DNA from: Ficedula albicollis
Lineage: Eukaryota > Chordata > Aves > Passeriformes > Muscicapidae
Assembly (NCBI RefSeq): GCF_000247815.1
Contig: NC_021676.1
Coordinates: forward strand, 6,401,231-6,465,230
Length of the DNA stretch: 64,000 nucleotides
Direction: 5' to 3'
The position numbers were made by a program, and so were the translations under genes. Position 1 is the stretch's first letter; each line of letters starts with the position of its first letter. This document shows positions 39,862 through 60,567 of the stretch, in pieces. The notes under the pieces are model-generated. The model saw only the letters and a list, made by a program, of their open reading frames with translations. It was not told where the DNA came from and did no database searches.

Positions 39862-42800
39862 GTGAGTTCTCTGCTTTTTGAAGCTGCCTTCCAGTAACTG
39901 GACCAGTCTCCCTCTCTAGGAATCAGCCTGCCTGATGGTTTTAAAGCAGCCTCAGGAGCTGGCTTCCAGGCAGCTCTTCCAGAGCTTATTTTATGAAGTT
40001 GAACAGTCACGGGTCAAGTTTCACGTTCCCAATTCAGCGGATAATTTGCAGAGGTTTTCCATGGCTCCAGGCCTGCTCCCTGCTGCCAGGTGCTGGGGAG
40101 GAGGCAGCATGGTGCTGGACTCCCAGCCAGCCCCCCTTCCTGGTGCTGCAGTGGGTGCTGCTCCCAGAGCTGCACTGGAAAGGTCTCACAGGAATAAACT
40201 GCCCCATGCTGCCCTGCAAAGGCACCAGGCTGCAAACTGCTGGGACAAAGGTTGCTGGATGTGTCTCAAATGGAAAACAGTGGCTGTCTGTGTCCTGGGC
40301 AGCCTTGCAGGGCTGCTCCCTGCACATCTGTTTGGGGATTAGTGATCCTAGAGCTGTGTTACATCCCTGCCCTCCCCCAGCCCAGTCCTGGGAGTCACTC
40401 AGCATCCATGGCCAGGGGGGCTGGATTGAAGGCCCTTTAATGCCCTAAACCCCCACATTTCACCAGAATCTGCTCTTGGCTTAGCAGGGTGAGTGGACCC
40501 TGCAGGGGTGATGGGGGCTGCAGGAGGGACAACAGGGCATCCTCAGCCCCTGAGGTTCTGACCCTGCCCCATCCAGCCAAAACACTTGGGCCACCTGCCT
40601 GGGCTGAGGGGCTTGGGCTGCCCATGGGCTCTCAGGGCTTTCTCCAGGCAGGAGCACAGGGCATTGCTGGGGTGGGGTACAGGGTCTTTTCCAGGCTGCT
40701 CCTGAGGGCTGCACATAGGGGAAAAAAAGAAAACCAGCTTTTGTCAGGCAGCAGTTGAAGAGTGGCAGCAGTGTGATATTGCTGGTGTCAGGTCCCTCAG
40801 TTGCTGTCAAAAGGGGAAGGAAGTAGAGCCTGTTGTATTTAAAGCCATGTGAAGCACATTGCAGCCTGCCCCTCCAAGGCTTGTTTCCTTTGTGGAAAGT
40901 CTCTGGGTGAAACCCACTGGAAATGAGTCAGCCTCTCAAATCTAATGGCAGCAGAGGTGCTGAGCTTCTAAACACACATGGGTCAGGGAGGGGAGAACTC
41001 TGCCATGTAAATGCCTCTCCTGGGAGCTGAGGGGTCTGAGACAAACAGCCAGGCAAGGAAAGGAGTGTTCCTCCTCTTGGCTGGAAGGGACAAAGCTCCA
41101 ACAACCAAGCAAGGCCGCTGGGAAGGACAGAGGTTGGATAAAGGGAGAGCAAGAAGAGATGACAGCAGATGTAAAACTCTCCATGGTGGAAGGAGCATGT
41201 TTCCCTTCAGTTCTGCTGGGGAGTATTTGTTTTTTTTACAAGAAGAGGTCCCTAGTTTCCCTGTGAAGAAGCCTGGGCTGTGTTCCTCCTCCCACCCAAG
41301 CCCTGGAGTGCCTGCAGGGGTTGTGGTTTCCTTATTCCTGACACAGCAGTGGGGCGTTGACGTCTCCGTAGCAGCTTCCATCTCCTGCCGGGGTGCCAGG
41401 GATCTGCGTGGGAGTGCAGAGCTCATTTGATGTGCAGGATATGGGAGTGAAGCACAACACTTACAGGCACTTCTGTGCTCTGCAAGAGAACGTGTCTGGG
41501 TTGTAAATGGAGCTGAAGTCACGCTGCTCTCTCGTTGTGTGGGCACAGAGCAGCCCAGCACCCAAGGGGGTGGCAGCAGGGACACTGCAGGTGCCAGTCA
41601 GGACACTGGGTTCATGTTGTCTGTTGTGAGCAGCACTTTGGGGACATGAAAGGTCACGGATGCACCCGTGTTACCCCACAGCTGTGGCTCCTCCTGTGCC
41701 CCTCCTGCAGCTCCTCCACTGTCACCTGGCAGGACCCAAATCAGCAGCTCCTGCAGAGATGAAGGGGCAGTGAAATGAGATGGCATGTTCTTCCCTCCCA
41801 GGCATGAAAACCTGGAATCCTCTGGCTGTAAGGGCCTTCCTAGAACACTTCTGGCTGCCCAGCAGTCACTCTGGCATTTCCAGGTGTCAGTTCCCAGGTG
41901 TGGCTGGGCAGGTGGTGGCTGCTGGTGGTCCTCGTGCTCCACACTACCCTGCAAGAGCTGGCAAATTCTGACCCAGGCCAGTAGCACAAATCCACCCTGC
42001 TGGACCCAGGCACTGCTGGGCTGGCAGCACGATCTGAGCCTTGTGTGTGGTGCAGGCTCAAACTCAGTGGGCTGTTCTGTGACTGGAGCCATGAAAATGT
42101 TCCTGGGCTCTTTCTGTAGGGTAAAAGGGAAAAAAACAGCTAGGGAACATTTTAGGCACTGACACGTTCCCTGTAAGTTTGGGGCTGGATTCTCTTTCTC
42201 CCTGTTATAATTCCTTCCTGGCTCAGGCCCGTGGTGTCCATGCACTCCATCATCCTGAGGAGCCCCAGTGACAGCCCCTGTGGCCCTGGGTGTGAGCACA
42301 GTGAGCTGTAGGGACATGCACTGCTGGGTGCTGGAGAGCTCAGAATTCCTGACTCATCAGGAAGGTCTGTTGTGCCCCTGCCAGCTGAGGACCCATCACG
42401 AGGCTGCAGTTGCTCCCTTTTGTGTGTCTGGGCAGCTGCAGAATGAATCCTCAGGCTGGATTTCAGCAGGTACCTCTCCAAGGTGTCACTGTGGATGAGG
42501 AGAGAGGGCCCTCAGCTTGCACAGAGAGCACTGGAGAACCTCTCCCTGCCCTGTGGGACAAGCTAATCCTGTGCCTGCCTTGCTGTACACCTGCTGTGCC
42601 CCTCGTGTGCTGCCCTGCCCAGCCCAGTGTGCTGCAGGGAGGGAGGGTCTGAACTGCAGAGCTCTGGGGCTGACAGAGCCACTCTGGGATGTTCCACCAG
42701 GGCAAGAGGGAGCCTGGCACCCACCAGGCCTGTCCCACACTGTGCTGAGCTGGCTGGAGCTGTGGGAAACTCCCAGCTGACTCCCAGGTAGTTCCCAGGC

Positions 42801-43774
42801 ACACTGGGGTGATCAGGTTGTTCCCCCCAGGCATCCAGCACACAGCCACCCTACCTGCATGGGCAGGTGTTTGCCCAGCCCTGCCTTGCAGCCTGCAGAG
42901 GTGGGAGTTTGGCTTGGCCCTGTCAGTGCTCTGCTGCTGAGAGGTTTCCTCCCCTGTGACAAATTCAGCCCCTTCCAAGTTCTCCTTTGATGGGCAGGGA
43001 GGACTAGACTCCTACCTAGGCTTTTATTTCCCCAGGCTAAATTATTCTTATTTCAGTTTGTTAAAGGAAAGTTTTGTGCTATTTTTATTGTAGTTGGACT
43101 CCAACTGCTTATCAATGAGATCTTTTTGTTTCACTTCTAACATTTTGGGGAGTGGTGTCAGTGTCTGTGACCATGTCTACACCTGCTGCCTTTCCTCCTG
43201 TACAGGATTTTGTGCTTCCTAGTGCTCAATGTGATTTTTGTCATTCCAGGCCATTTTCATTTGACACACTTGTCCTGGTCCTGGCAAGCACCTGCAGCTC
43301 TTCCTGGGACAGAGGTTCCAGGCCCATCCTGGTGCTGCTGGCAGCCCTGTCCTGCCCACAGCTCCCACTGTGGCAGCTCCTGTCCTGCTGCAGGCCCTGG
43401 GGATGGCAGCTCCCCTTCCCCCTGTTTGGCCTTTCCCTGCATTTGCCCCTTCTCTGACACCTGTATTGCCATCTTTATTACACAATTCCTAGTAAAAGCT
43501 AATCAACATCCTCTTACCTTCCCAGGCTTTCACTCCTTACCCTGGGTAGGAGATCCTCCTCCTCCCCCTTGCACAAATAAATAAACACCCCTCAAGGCCA
43601 GCCTGCACCTGGAATTGCCTCGTGCAGTTTCTGCCAGAAGGGGCCCTCTCTTCTGGGTTTTTTTGCCAGCCTTTAGACAGCCATGCAGGGGGTGCAGCCA
43701 CCTTGGGGTGACGTGTGTCCCACACTCTGGTGCCCCATCCCAGCTCCACTGACCAGCCTCTTCTTTTCTTACAG
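39862..43774 (+). other. OPHN1: OPHN1 intron 2
   Basis: Ordinary CpG-poor intronic sequence. The open frames here lack recognisable domains and good splice contexts. Nothing else supported. Confidence 0.85.
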
Positions 43775-43836
43775 CCGAGTCCTTTAAGGAGTTTGCAGAG
43801 CTGCTGCAGGAAGTGGAGCTGGAGAGGTCCATGATG
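43775..43836 (+). CDS. OPHN1: OPHN1 coding exon 3 (BAR)
   Basis: 62 nt after acceptor TTCTTACAG. It encodes (A)ESFKEFAELLQEVELERSMM and ends in phase 0 at donor ATG|GTAAGG. The human protein has NEVENERMMM here, so this is the most diverged exon of the set. Confidence 0.96.
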
Positions 43837-44570
43837 GTAAGGAGATGGGAACTGGGCTCTGTCATTCCTGACACAGCTAAATTCCAAATCACAGCCTCAG
43901 CACCATGTGCCTCGGTGTGAGGGAAGCTGGGAGCACTGGGAATGTGCTTTGCACTCATCTGGTGCCGTGGGCCCTGAGCATGGGGCAGGCACAGCAATAG
44001 GTCTGGGGGCTGTGGCTCTCCCAGCCAGCAGAGGCAGGCACAGAGCCCCAGGCCCTGCAGCTGGAGGGGCTGCACTGTGTGCAGACTGCTCACCAGCTGC
44101 TTCTGTGGTGAAGGGCTAAAGAATAAGAAGTGTTTTCGCTCAGTTTTTGCTGGGTGCAGGAAGGCAGGTGTCCCTGAGGCCATCTGTGCTGGTCCAGCTC
44201 CTGGAGTACAATGCACCACCATCAGCTTCCTGCTGCTGTGCCCTCAGCTCTCCAGGGCTCCTCCAGAGCCAGTGCTGGCTTCCCATTTCACTCCTAATTC
44301 CAGGAAAAACATGAAGGTTGGGCTCGGTGGAGAGCTCACAGCGTGCCAGGAATGTGCTGCTTGGCTCTGCGTTCCCCTGCCTCGTGCAGCAGCAGGAGCT
44401 GCTGCCAGGCTGGGCTGGAGGGTCCATGGGCAGGCAAGGAACAGCAGGAAACCAGGAGAGCACTGAGATACTTCTTTATTATTATTTACATCCCAGGTAC
44501 AGGCTCCTTTAACAGTGTGGGGAGCAGTGGAAGGGCTTGTTTCAGGGATTATGGGCACTGTCCAATTTTC

Positions 44571-44796
44571 AAGGCTGGGGTTTTTTGCCCTCTGCTTGTA
44601 GGACCAGTTCTGTTTTACAGCAGCTTCTTCAGGAGGTTTCACACTCACGTGTTCATCAGCTTTAAATTCCCTGAAGGGCTGTCAAGGCTGGGGTTTTTTG
44701 CCCTCTGCTTGTAGGACCAGTTCTGTTTTACAGCAGCTTCTTCAGGAGGTTTCACACTCACGTGTTCATCAGCTTTAAATTCCCTGAAGAGCTGTG
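44571..44796. repeat. Tandem duplication, 2 x 113 bp
   Basis: AAGGCTGGGGTTTTTTGCCC through TTAAATTCCCTGAAG occurs at 44571 and 44684. Confidence 0.92.
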
Positions 44797-44953
44797 GCTC
44801 TCTGGTGTCTGTCCCCTTCTCTTCCTCTCTCCCTTCTCTGGAGCTCATGACAGAGCCTGTCAGGGAAGTGGGTGTGGCTCTCTGGTGTCTGTCCCCTTCT
44901 CTTCCCCTCTCCCTTCTCTGGAGCTCAGGACAGAGCCTGTCAGGGAAGTGGGG
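44794..44953. repeat. Tandem duplication, 2 x 80 bp
   Basis: GTGGCTCTCTGGTGTCTGTC through GTCAGGGAAGTGGG occurs at 44794 and 44874, immediately after the 113-bp duplication. Confidence 0.92.
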
Positions 44954-45448
44954 ATGGGAGGAGACAGCAGGTTGGTCCCAGTTTCAGGCTGGAGCCAGTG
45001 ATACAAACTGGGATGAGCTTTCATATGAATTCATGGTAATGGTGTGAGAGCACCATCCAGGAAAGCATCTCTCAGACGTGACACAGGAGTGGAAGAGACA
45101 CAGGCAGGCTTTCCCTTTTCCCTGGCAGCTCTTGTGACAGATAACCTTTGAGACAAGGGAAATCCATCTTTTATTTGAGAGCAGCCTTGTTAGATGGGGG
45201 TGGGGGACACCCCCCAGCATCCACAGGATGCCCCCAAAGCCTCCTGGGCTGTGTTTGGGGTTTGCTGTGTGTTCCCCATGGGGAAGAACAGGTATAGGTG
45301 GTTTAAGTGAATTCACCTACACACAGAGAAATTTCCAGTGAAAAACACTAAAATCTCAGAGTTCTTGGCTTCTAGCCCTGTTCAGCCTCTGTTTAGGAGA
45401 AAATTGATCAGCATCCTGCAATTAAAATGCTTTTTCTTTGCACTGTAG

Positions 45449-51901
<6,453 letters not shown>

Positions 51902-52663
51902 TGAGACCAGGGAAATCAAGCTCACAGTTCTCCTGTGCCTGTTGGATGCTGGCTTTAGACATTGTCCTTGCTTGTTGTCACCTCGATGGTGGCACTGGCA
52001 CAGCTGGGGAGTGGCCACCCTTTCACCCAGGGAAGTGCTCTGGCTGAAAAGGAGCCAGTTATCATTCCTTTTGCTGGCCTGGCATCCTGCCTTGCTGCTG
52101 GTGCTTTTGGGTTGCTGTGGGGGCAGGCAGAGGGGGGTTCCTTCCAGCTGGTGCTGCTGCAGGCATGTTGCAGCAAGGAGGGAAACTCAGCTGCTCCAGC
52201 CCACAGCAGAGCAGCTGGATTGGGTCAGATCTGTCAGACCAGTTGTCAGATCAGCCTGGGAGCATCTCTGCAAGGCAGACTGTGTGTGAGCTCTGGGAGC
52301 ATTGTGTGCTCCTGCTGCAGCTCCAGGATTGCTGGCTCTGGGACACAGATGGAGTCAAGAGGGTGGTGATGGGGGCCTTGTCAGGAGAGGTGGAGAGGAG
52401 GTTTGTGCTAAAATATTAAATGAGCTTTGGAAAAGCTTTGTGTTTGCAGAGTGAGAAAAAGTTTTGGATCCTTGAATGAAAGGCAGCCAGAAATGGGCAG
52501 ACTTAGAAGAATATTCCATGTTTCAGTTCACAGCTGGGCTGGACACCAGGCAGGTTTTTAGTGAGGACAGAACTATGTGTGGGCTGGCAGACAAAAGCAA
52601 GTCAAATATTTTCAAACTACATGTGATATATTTTGGTTTTCCACCTTTCCCTCTTTCTTGTAG

Positions 52664-52807
<144 letters not shown>

Positions 52808-53189
52808 TGATGCTCAGATGTGCTGGCAATGGCAGGAAGGGATCAGTTGCCAGGTTGGATTAGATCCTCTGGGGCAGGAATTAACCCTTCACCCTTGGCT
52901 TGATAGCCTTGCTGGAGCACTGTGAGGCACCAGCCCTGTTCCCTCTGGCTGTCTGTGCATCCTGGTTAGACACTATACAGAGCTACAGTGTTGTTATCCT
53001 GGCCCCCTTGGGTGTGGTAAGTGCAGTCTGTCTGCAGAGGGACAGAGGTGTTACCTGCCCTGCTCACCTGTCCCAGCCTGGCCCTCTGGGGTCACAGAGT
53101 GTGGCTGAGTGCAGGGACCCTGCCCTGGGTCTCCCTGCAGAGAGCAGGTGTTTTATTCAGACAGATGTCTGAATAAAGGTTCTGTGTAG

Positions 53190-53684
<495 letters not shown>

Positions 53685-54040
53685 TGAAATTGCTTTCTCT
53701 GCAAGAGGCTACTGCAGTTGCATCATTTAATCACATGTTTATGTGACTCTTTCATGCTGAGCAGTGTAGCAGGATCCTTTGGGAATCAACACCTTTGGGA
53801 GGAGAATACATCTGTTACCTGAGCAATGATGTGAACAGGAGCTCAGATGCTGCCTCTGCTCCAGCCAGCCTTGAAATGTGCTGAAGTTCTTTAATTAAAG
53901 GAACAAGTGGCCTCTCACTCCAGCACCATCTCTGCACATAATGTGTCTCTTCAGTCATCCCTTAGAGCTCAGTGGCTCTTACAGCCAGTTTCCATGTGGA
54001 TTTGTGGAGTGGTTTCCATGTTTTGTACCTTGGGAACTGA

Positions 54041-54439
<399 letters not shown>

Positions 54440-55434
54440 TGAAGTGCCCAGGTGTCACTGCAGTGCCTGGGGAAGCACCAGCAGCCCCAGCTGGCAGCTC
54501 TGTCAGCAGTGGCACAGAGCTTTGTCCAAGTGACCTGTTTGTGACAGCACAGGGCTAATTGCCGTGTGATGAGATGGGATTTATGACTCCAGAGCCTGGA
54601 GCTCTGGCAGGCTCTGCCTTGGCTGTGTTTAACCAGGATGAATCTGGTGTCCTGCCCAGCCTCCCTCTGGCAGCCTCTGCAGGCAGCTGAGACAGCCAAG
54701 GTGAAACCAGTGCTGAGTTAAGCTGCTGAGAGCAGAACTTGTAATTCTGAGCAGAGTCAAATCCTACCAAATACAGCCTTTTCCAAACCCTGGCTGCAGC
54801 TCTCCATGGCCACGCAGCAGGAATGCTGAGGGGACATAAGTCAAGGCAAAACTGTGACTTCTGAGGCTACAGACAACTTCGTAAGCATTCATTCTTAAGC
54901 CTATATAGAAATTTATTTATACATATATTTGTATATCTGATTATCTTGCTTTTAGAAGAAAGCACACTCAGTAATTTTAGATCTCAAATGCGGCGTGTTC
55001 CTGCAGGCCAGTGGCTGAGTGCTGCCTCTATTTATGCTTCCCTATAAATCAAGTATGAAATTTGTTCTTCCTGACAACTGCAACTTAAAAACAAATTACA
55101 GAAAAAATACCAGTTGGGTTATTTCCTATAAAAGGATTCAGGTAAGAAAACAGAGAAAAGTGGCAATGAATCCAGAAATAGGAATTTCAGAGTATTTTAA
55201 AGCTGCTGTTGTCTTTATTATTGAGTTTTCACCCACAGGAAAAAGTAGTGGGGCTTGTGAAACAGGCATTCAGGACATGTAGGATCCTGCCAGCGTAGGT
55301 CTTGGCTGGGCTTGGCCAAACCAGCCTGGCTTGTGGTCAGAGTCCCACAAATGTCCTTTCACAGCAGTGAGTTGGGAGGGTGCTGGAGGCAGCTGCTGCC
55401 CTGTGCTCCTGGAGGCAGCTGCTGCCCTGTGCTA

Positions 55435-55527
55435 TCCTCTCCCTCTCTCCTCCTCCTCTCCTCCTGCTTTTCTCTTCATCTCCTCCCCTTTCTCTCTCCT
55501 CCTCCTCTCCTCCTCTTCTCCTCCTGG
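55435..55527. repeat. Polypyrimidine (CTCCTC-rich) tract
   Basis: Over 90 bases almost wholly C and T with CTCCTC and CTCTCC motifs, about 160 bases upstream of the exon 9 acceptor. Such tracts can form intramolecular triplexes and bind PTB-type splicing repressors. Confidence 0.85.
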
Positions 55528-55684
55528 CTCTTGCCCATGGAGACACTTGCAAGGGAGATGTTCCCTGGGGCTGTCAGTGTCCATCCCAGAGAAGGGAGGA
55601 CATGTGGGCAGCACTGACCATGCCTTCCTGGCTGCATCCAGCTCCAGCCCTGTCCCTGATTCCAGCCTCTCCTGTGTTCTGCAG

Positions 55685-55785
55685 GGGCTCTGGGCATCTC
55701 CTGGGTGAAGTATTACTGCCAGTACGAAAAAGAGGCAAAAACCCTACGGATGACACCCATAGACCAGAAGCCTGGAGCTAAGCAG
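55685..55785 (+). CDS. OPHN1: OPHN1 coding exon 9 (PH)
   Basis: 101 nt after acceptor TTCTGCAG. It completes W and encodes [20 protein letters not shown] and [13 protein letters not shown], phase 0 out, donor CAG|GTGAGT. A 90-base pure-pyrimidine-like block lies about 160 bases upstream of its acceptor. Confidence 0.97.
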
Positions 55786-57180
55786 GTGAGTTGGATGTTT
55801 GCAAACGTTGGCACAGCCCCCAGGCCTCCCTGCCTGTGACAACTGAGCCTGTAGGTGCCACAGGGCAGAGGGTGGGCTCTGTCCCCTCCCTGCCCACACA
55901 GGGCAGTTTGGTGTCACCTGGAAGAGGCAGCCCCATGAAGAAAGGTCTCACTCCACTGTGTCCCTGGGATCCCAGGGTTTGGCAGCAGATATGGGTTGTG
56001 TGATGTGAGAGATACCAGACAGTGCTGGCCCCTGAGTTCAGTCTGGGGTGAAACTTGTGCCTCTCAGGACCAGCTGATGTTGATCCTTCCCCTGAGCCAC
56101 AAGAACTGTGGCAGCCACTGAAGTGCCTGAATGACTCAAGTTACTGCAGGAGTTACTGCTCCCAATGCAGCATTTCCTTGCCTCAGCACGTGCTCACAGC
56201 AGTGGTTTGTGGTTTGATTTCTGTTCTCACCACTGGTTCTGTGGGACTGGAACACTGTGGGGAGAGGAGAGGGCAACAGTGCAGCTCCACACTGCACAAT
56301 TTGGGTAACTACTTCTTTCACAAAGTGCTTTGGTTTACCAAAGTCTGGGAGTTCCCTGAGTCCCTCCTCGTGACTGGGAGGGGTGGGAGGATGGAGCACA
56401 GCCAGTGCCTCCAGCTGAGTCCCCCGCCCTCCTCTGCCATGGAGCAGGTCCCCAGGGCCTTCCCAGCCAGTGTGAGCTCCAGTGTGTGAGCTCATGGTCT
56501 GGTTTTGGCAGGGCTCTGCACGCTGCAGCAGGAAAATAAAGTAGATGTTTTGCAACACCTTGGCAGAGAGCAGGGCAAATAAATGTCCAGATTATTGCAT
56601 GGAGAGGTTTGTTGTCATGTATGCCATAAGCATGTCTGGTAAGGCCCATCACTGCAGGTAGGGGCTTGGAAAACTTAGTGCCTTTCCCAAACTCTGGTAG
56701 CTGCACCATCAGGTCACAGCTGGCCACAAACCCACAATCAAATTATGAATTGACTCTGCTGCAAAGCACAGGGATATGAACACCCAGGGCCAGAGCTGAG
56801 CCTCTGCAGAGCATGTCTGCTCTGTCTGGGGTGAGGAAATGAGCATCCTTTTGCCACACAGTGTTTGTTTAAAGCCGTATGGGTCACTGGTGATGTGGGG
56901 GATTTGTACTGATAAAAATTAGAACCCAGCTGTGTCAGAGCACGGGTGAGCGTGGTCCTGGCCTCAGAGACTGGGTTGGTGTTCCAGCACTGGAGAAGCA
57001 GAGTGCTGCTCTGTTGAGTCCAGAACATTCTCTGGCGCAGAGCAAGCCTGGAGCTCGGAGCCTGTGATGATGCTGGGAGGACCAGCTGTGCTCCTGGCAC
57101 CAATGCCATGGGAATGCCAGGACAGGCACCGTATTTTTTTATTTCTGTCCTCTCAACTTGGCTTTCATGTTCTCTCCTAG

Positions 57181-57273
<93 letters not shown>

Positions 57274-57391
57274 TGAGAGCCTTCACATCTGGTAGCCCCA
57301 AACCCCACAGGCCTGCAGCAAATGCCTCTTTGCTGTTATTAATAATACTTTTCCTCCTTTCCCTGCCTGTCCCTGGGGGAACCCCTCGCAG

Positions 57392-57470
57392 GTCCGGGAC
57401 CATCACGCTGCAGGCGCTCTCAGAAGCCAACAGGAGGCTGTGGATGGAGGCCATGGACGGGAAGGAGCCG
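57392..57470 (+). CDS. OPHN1: OPHN1 coding exon 11 (PH carboxyl helix)
   Basis: 79 nt after a short intron of 119 bases. It finishes the split arginine and encodes [20 protein letters not shown] and MDGKEP, the PH carboxyl helix with the conserved tryptophan. Donor CCG|GTGAGC. Confidence 0.97.
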
Positions 57471-58081
57471 GTGAGCGTTGCTGGAGCTGTTCCCAGCTGG
57501 AATGTGCTGCCCAGCAGTGTCCTCTGCTGGCAGCTGCAGCTCGGGATCAGTGCTGCATGGGCTCCGTGCTGTTCCCTCAGCTCCCACTGGGCCTTTTGGG
57601 TTTCTCCTTGAAATCTCGGGGTGTTCCCTTGCTGTGCCAGGGAAGATCGAGGCTGCTTCACTGCTATTCTGCTCCTCACTACCTGGAGCTGATTTTTGTG
57701 TGTCCCTGCTCTCAGCCACCTTTTCAAAGGTGTCACTGCCCACCCTGTACCTGTGTTCTCCCACCTTTCTGTGCCTACTGGTGTTCCCTTCCTTCATTCT
57801 GAGCAAAGCTTGTGGTTTGCCTAAAGAACAGAGACTTTCCCTAGCAATAGGTGCCCCACTGAAGTGCAGGGAGGCAGCAGAAACGCCTTGATTGTGCAGA
57901 TAACGAGTTCATGCCTAATTATAAAATGAGATTTTTATAAGACATTGTCTTTTTGGCTGTGATTGCCTCTGGGTAATCTGGGGGTGATTTATGGGATGCT
58001 GCATTTTCTTTCAGAAATAAATACCAAATCATGCTGATGATGTTTTTGCTTCTCCCTCCCCCATTCCCTCCCCTTTTTCAG

Positions 58082-58115
58082 ATTTATCACAGTCCCATCA
58101 CGAAGCAGGAAGAAA
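58082..58115 (+). CDS. OPHN1: OPHN1 coding exon 12 (34 nt)
   Basis: Micro-exon encoding IYHSPITKQEE plus one base, between acceptor TTTTTCAG and donor GAAA|GTGAGT. It links the PH and RhoGAP domains. Confidence 0.95.
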
Positions 58116-58947
58116 GTGAGTCACTTCTGTTGCTGTTCTTTGGGCTCTCACAGCCTCGAGGCCAGGCAGGATTTTCCTTGCAAATACACTCATCCTCAAT
58201 TCCTGCTGAGTAGCACTGTCCCCACTCTGTGACAGCAGTGTCACTTCTTTTCTTGTACCACAGTGTCTGGCAACGATCCCAGATAAGAAGGAGTTGCAAA
58301 GAGCTGCAGTGAGCACTTTTTTATTTAGCCAGGAGTAGTAGGATGTGAAGTTCAATTTGCACCTCCAAACTCCCGTGAGAGATTCTGAGGATGTGTCCCT
58401 TAACAAAGGTTGTAGTAGGGCAATAGAGGTGGCATTGAGTTCCCTGGACCTCCTACCCACCACCATGTGCTGTGTTCCCCCCTCTCAGCAGTGGGGTACC
58501 CTGCAGAGCCCTGGAACCCCTCTGGGGCTCTGTTAGCTGGGTGAAACCTGCATTCTGTCTCACAGGTCACTTCATCAGCACTGTCACTAGCTGGCTGTAA
58601 TGAGCACAAGGGGAGCATTCCCAGAAGCGTGAGCACAAACCTGCTCTGTGGCTGTGTTCACATCACACACTGGGAGGAATGTGAATTAGGGTTTCACTGA
58701 ATAAACATTCTCTATTTACCATAGATTAGAGATGGTAAGAATTCCAGTGGTATCATAGCCCTCAGTCTCAAGCACCAGGTGGGTCTGTGCTTATTCTTGG
58801 AGTACAGCTAAGAAATGCCTGAGCTTGATGTTGCTGTTGCTCAGAGCAGGCAGAATCAGTATAAACAACTTGCTGAAAATGCGGGGATCCCATAGGATTC
58901 CCCAGATCAGCTTTCCTCAGCACATCAAGCTGAATTGGTTTTGCTTT

Positions 58948-59340
58948 TTAATCCTAGTGATGTAGATAAGCAGAAATTACACAGTTCCATGATGAGGAAG
59001 AGCTTTAAGTTAATCCTAGTGATGTAGATAAGCAGAAATTATACAGTTCCATGATGAGGAAGAGCTTGAACTACAGGTTTTGCTCTGGAAGTGATTATTG
59101 AAGTCTTTATCAGATACAATCCAAATCATTTACGCTATTATTAAATCAATTTATACTGTTGTTATCTACAGGTTTTGCTCTGGAAGTGATTATTGAAGTC
59201 TTTATCAGATACAATCCAAATCATTTACGCTATTATTAAATCAATTTGTTGTTACGGAAGTGATTATTGAAGTCTTTATCAGATACAATCCAAATCATTT
59301 ACGCTATTATTAAATCAATTTATACTGTTGTTATTATTAA
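58948..59340. repeat. AT-rich tandem cluster: one unit twice, another three times
   Basis: TTAATCCTAGTGATGTAGAT (62-bp unit) occurs at 58948 and 59010; GGAAGTGATTATTGAAGTCT (units of 95 and 75 bp) occurs at 59087, 59182 and 59257. The third copy is preceded by a shortened joint. Confidence 0.92.
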
Positions 59341-59570
59341 AGACAGAGAGAGGACAGAGAGCAGTGCTGCAACTCAAAATAAATTAGAGGAAAAATGGAA
59401 GAACATATGGAACTAATAACTCCTTGTCAGGATGTCCAGAATGCTGATGTTTCCTGAGGGGGTGAGGGATGGGGTGCAGGTGTGAGCACTCTGTGGGATG
59501 GGGCTGGGGGGTCCCGGGGGTCTCCAGGTGTGTGCTCAAGCAGCTAATACAGCTTCCTTGTCCAAAACAG

Positions 59571-59633
59571 TGGAGCTGAACGAGGTGGGCTTCAAGTTTG
59601 TTCGGAAGTGCATCAATGCAGTGGAGACCAAAG
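59571..59633 (+). CDS. OPHN1: OPHN1 coding exon 13 (RhoGAP start)
   Basis: 63 nt, (M)ELNEVGFKFVRKCINAVETK plus one base. Acceptor CAAAACAG, donor AAAG|GTGAGG. First helix of the RhoGAP domain. Confidence 0.97.
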
Positions 59634-60462
59634 GTGAGGAGCTCACCCAGCCTGGCCGTGCTGCCCATGGCCTTGAGTTACTGTGGTTCTGCAGTGTTAG
59701 CCACTGGCACAGGACTTCAGCTTTGAGCTGAGGAATGTGTGTTCTTCAGCTCAATACATGTTCTTTGGGAGCAGAAACCCCACCTGGTTCAGAATGTTGT
59801 ACCAAGTTGGTGGGGGTGGAATTTCCACCTTTATGCTGTTTTCACTCGTGGTTTTCTCTATTTTGGCCCTGAGCACACCCAGTGTTGGGCAGGAGAGCAG
59901 AGGGGTGGCTACAGGCTGCCTCAGGCCCAGTCTGTGAAGCAGCAGAAGCAGGTGGAAGGGTGGCAGCTCATCCTTTGGGCTGTCACGTATCATCAGGTCT
60001 GCACCAGTGAACATCAACAACCAGTGGTGGCGTGGGGGCCTGGATTCATCTCCACATGTGGGATTTGGGCTGCTGGGACTGTGGAGTGGGGAGCAGGGGG
60101 GCACAAAGACCTTGCTCACAGAGCTAGGAGAGACACTGATTCTGCCTGTCCCAGCACTGGCCAGTGTTTGCAGATTCCACTTCAATGTGTTTGTCTTCTG
60201 TGGGGGTTTGAGGAAATCTGTGATAAAGCAGCACCCCACAGAAATGGGGTGTGTGGGCTGGTGTGTCCCATGCCCTGGCTGTGCCCGTGACACGGTGACC
60301 ACGGAGGTGCTGGTGTGAGCAGAGACCCTGCCGGCAGAGCCTGGGGTGTGGGACAGAGCCTGGGGTGTGGGACAGAACCCGAAGTGCAGGACAGAGCCCA
60401 GCAGCAGGAAAACGATTCCACTAGATGGGGCTTTTGCACCAACAGCAGGAAAGCTCGGCTAA

Positions 60463-60567
<105 letters not shown>

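Larger units (their letters stand above)
43837..45448 (+). other. OPHN1: OPHN1 intron 3
   Basis: Contains two adjacent small tandem duplications (44571-44796 and 44794-44953); otherwise nothing recognised. Confidence 0.85.
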
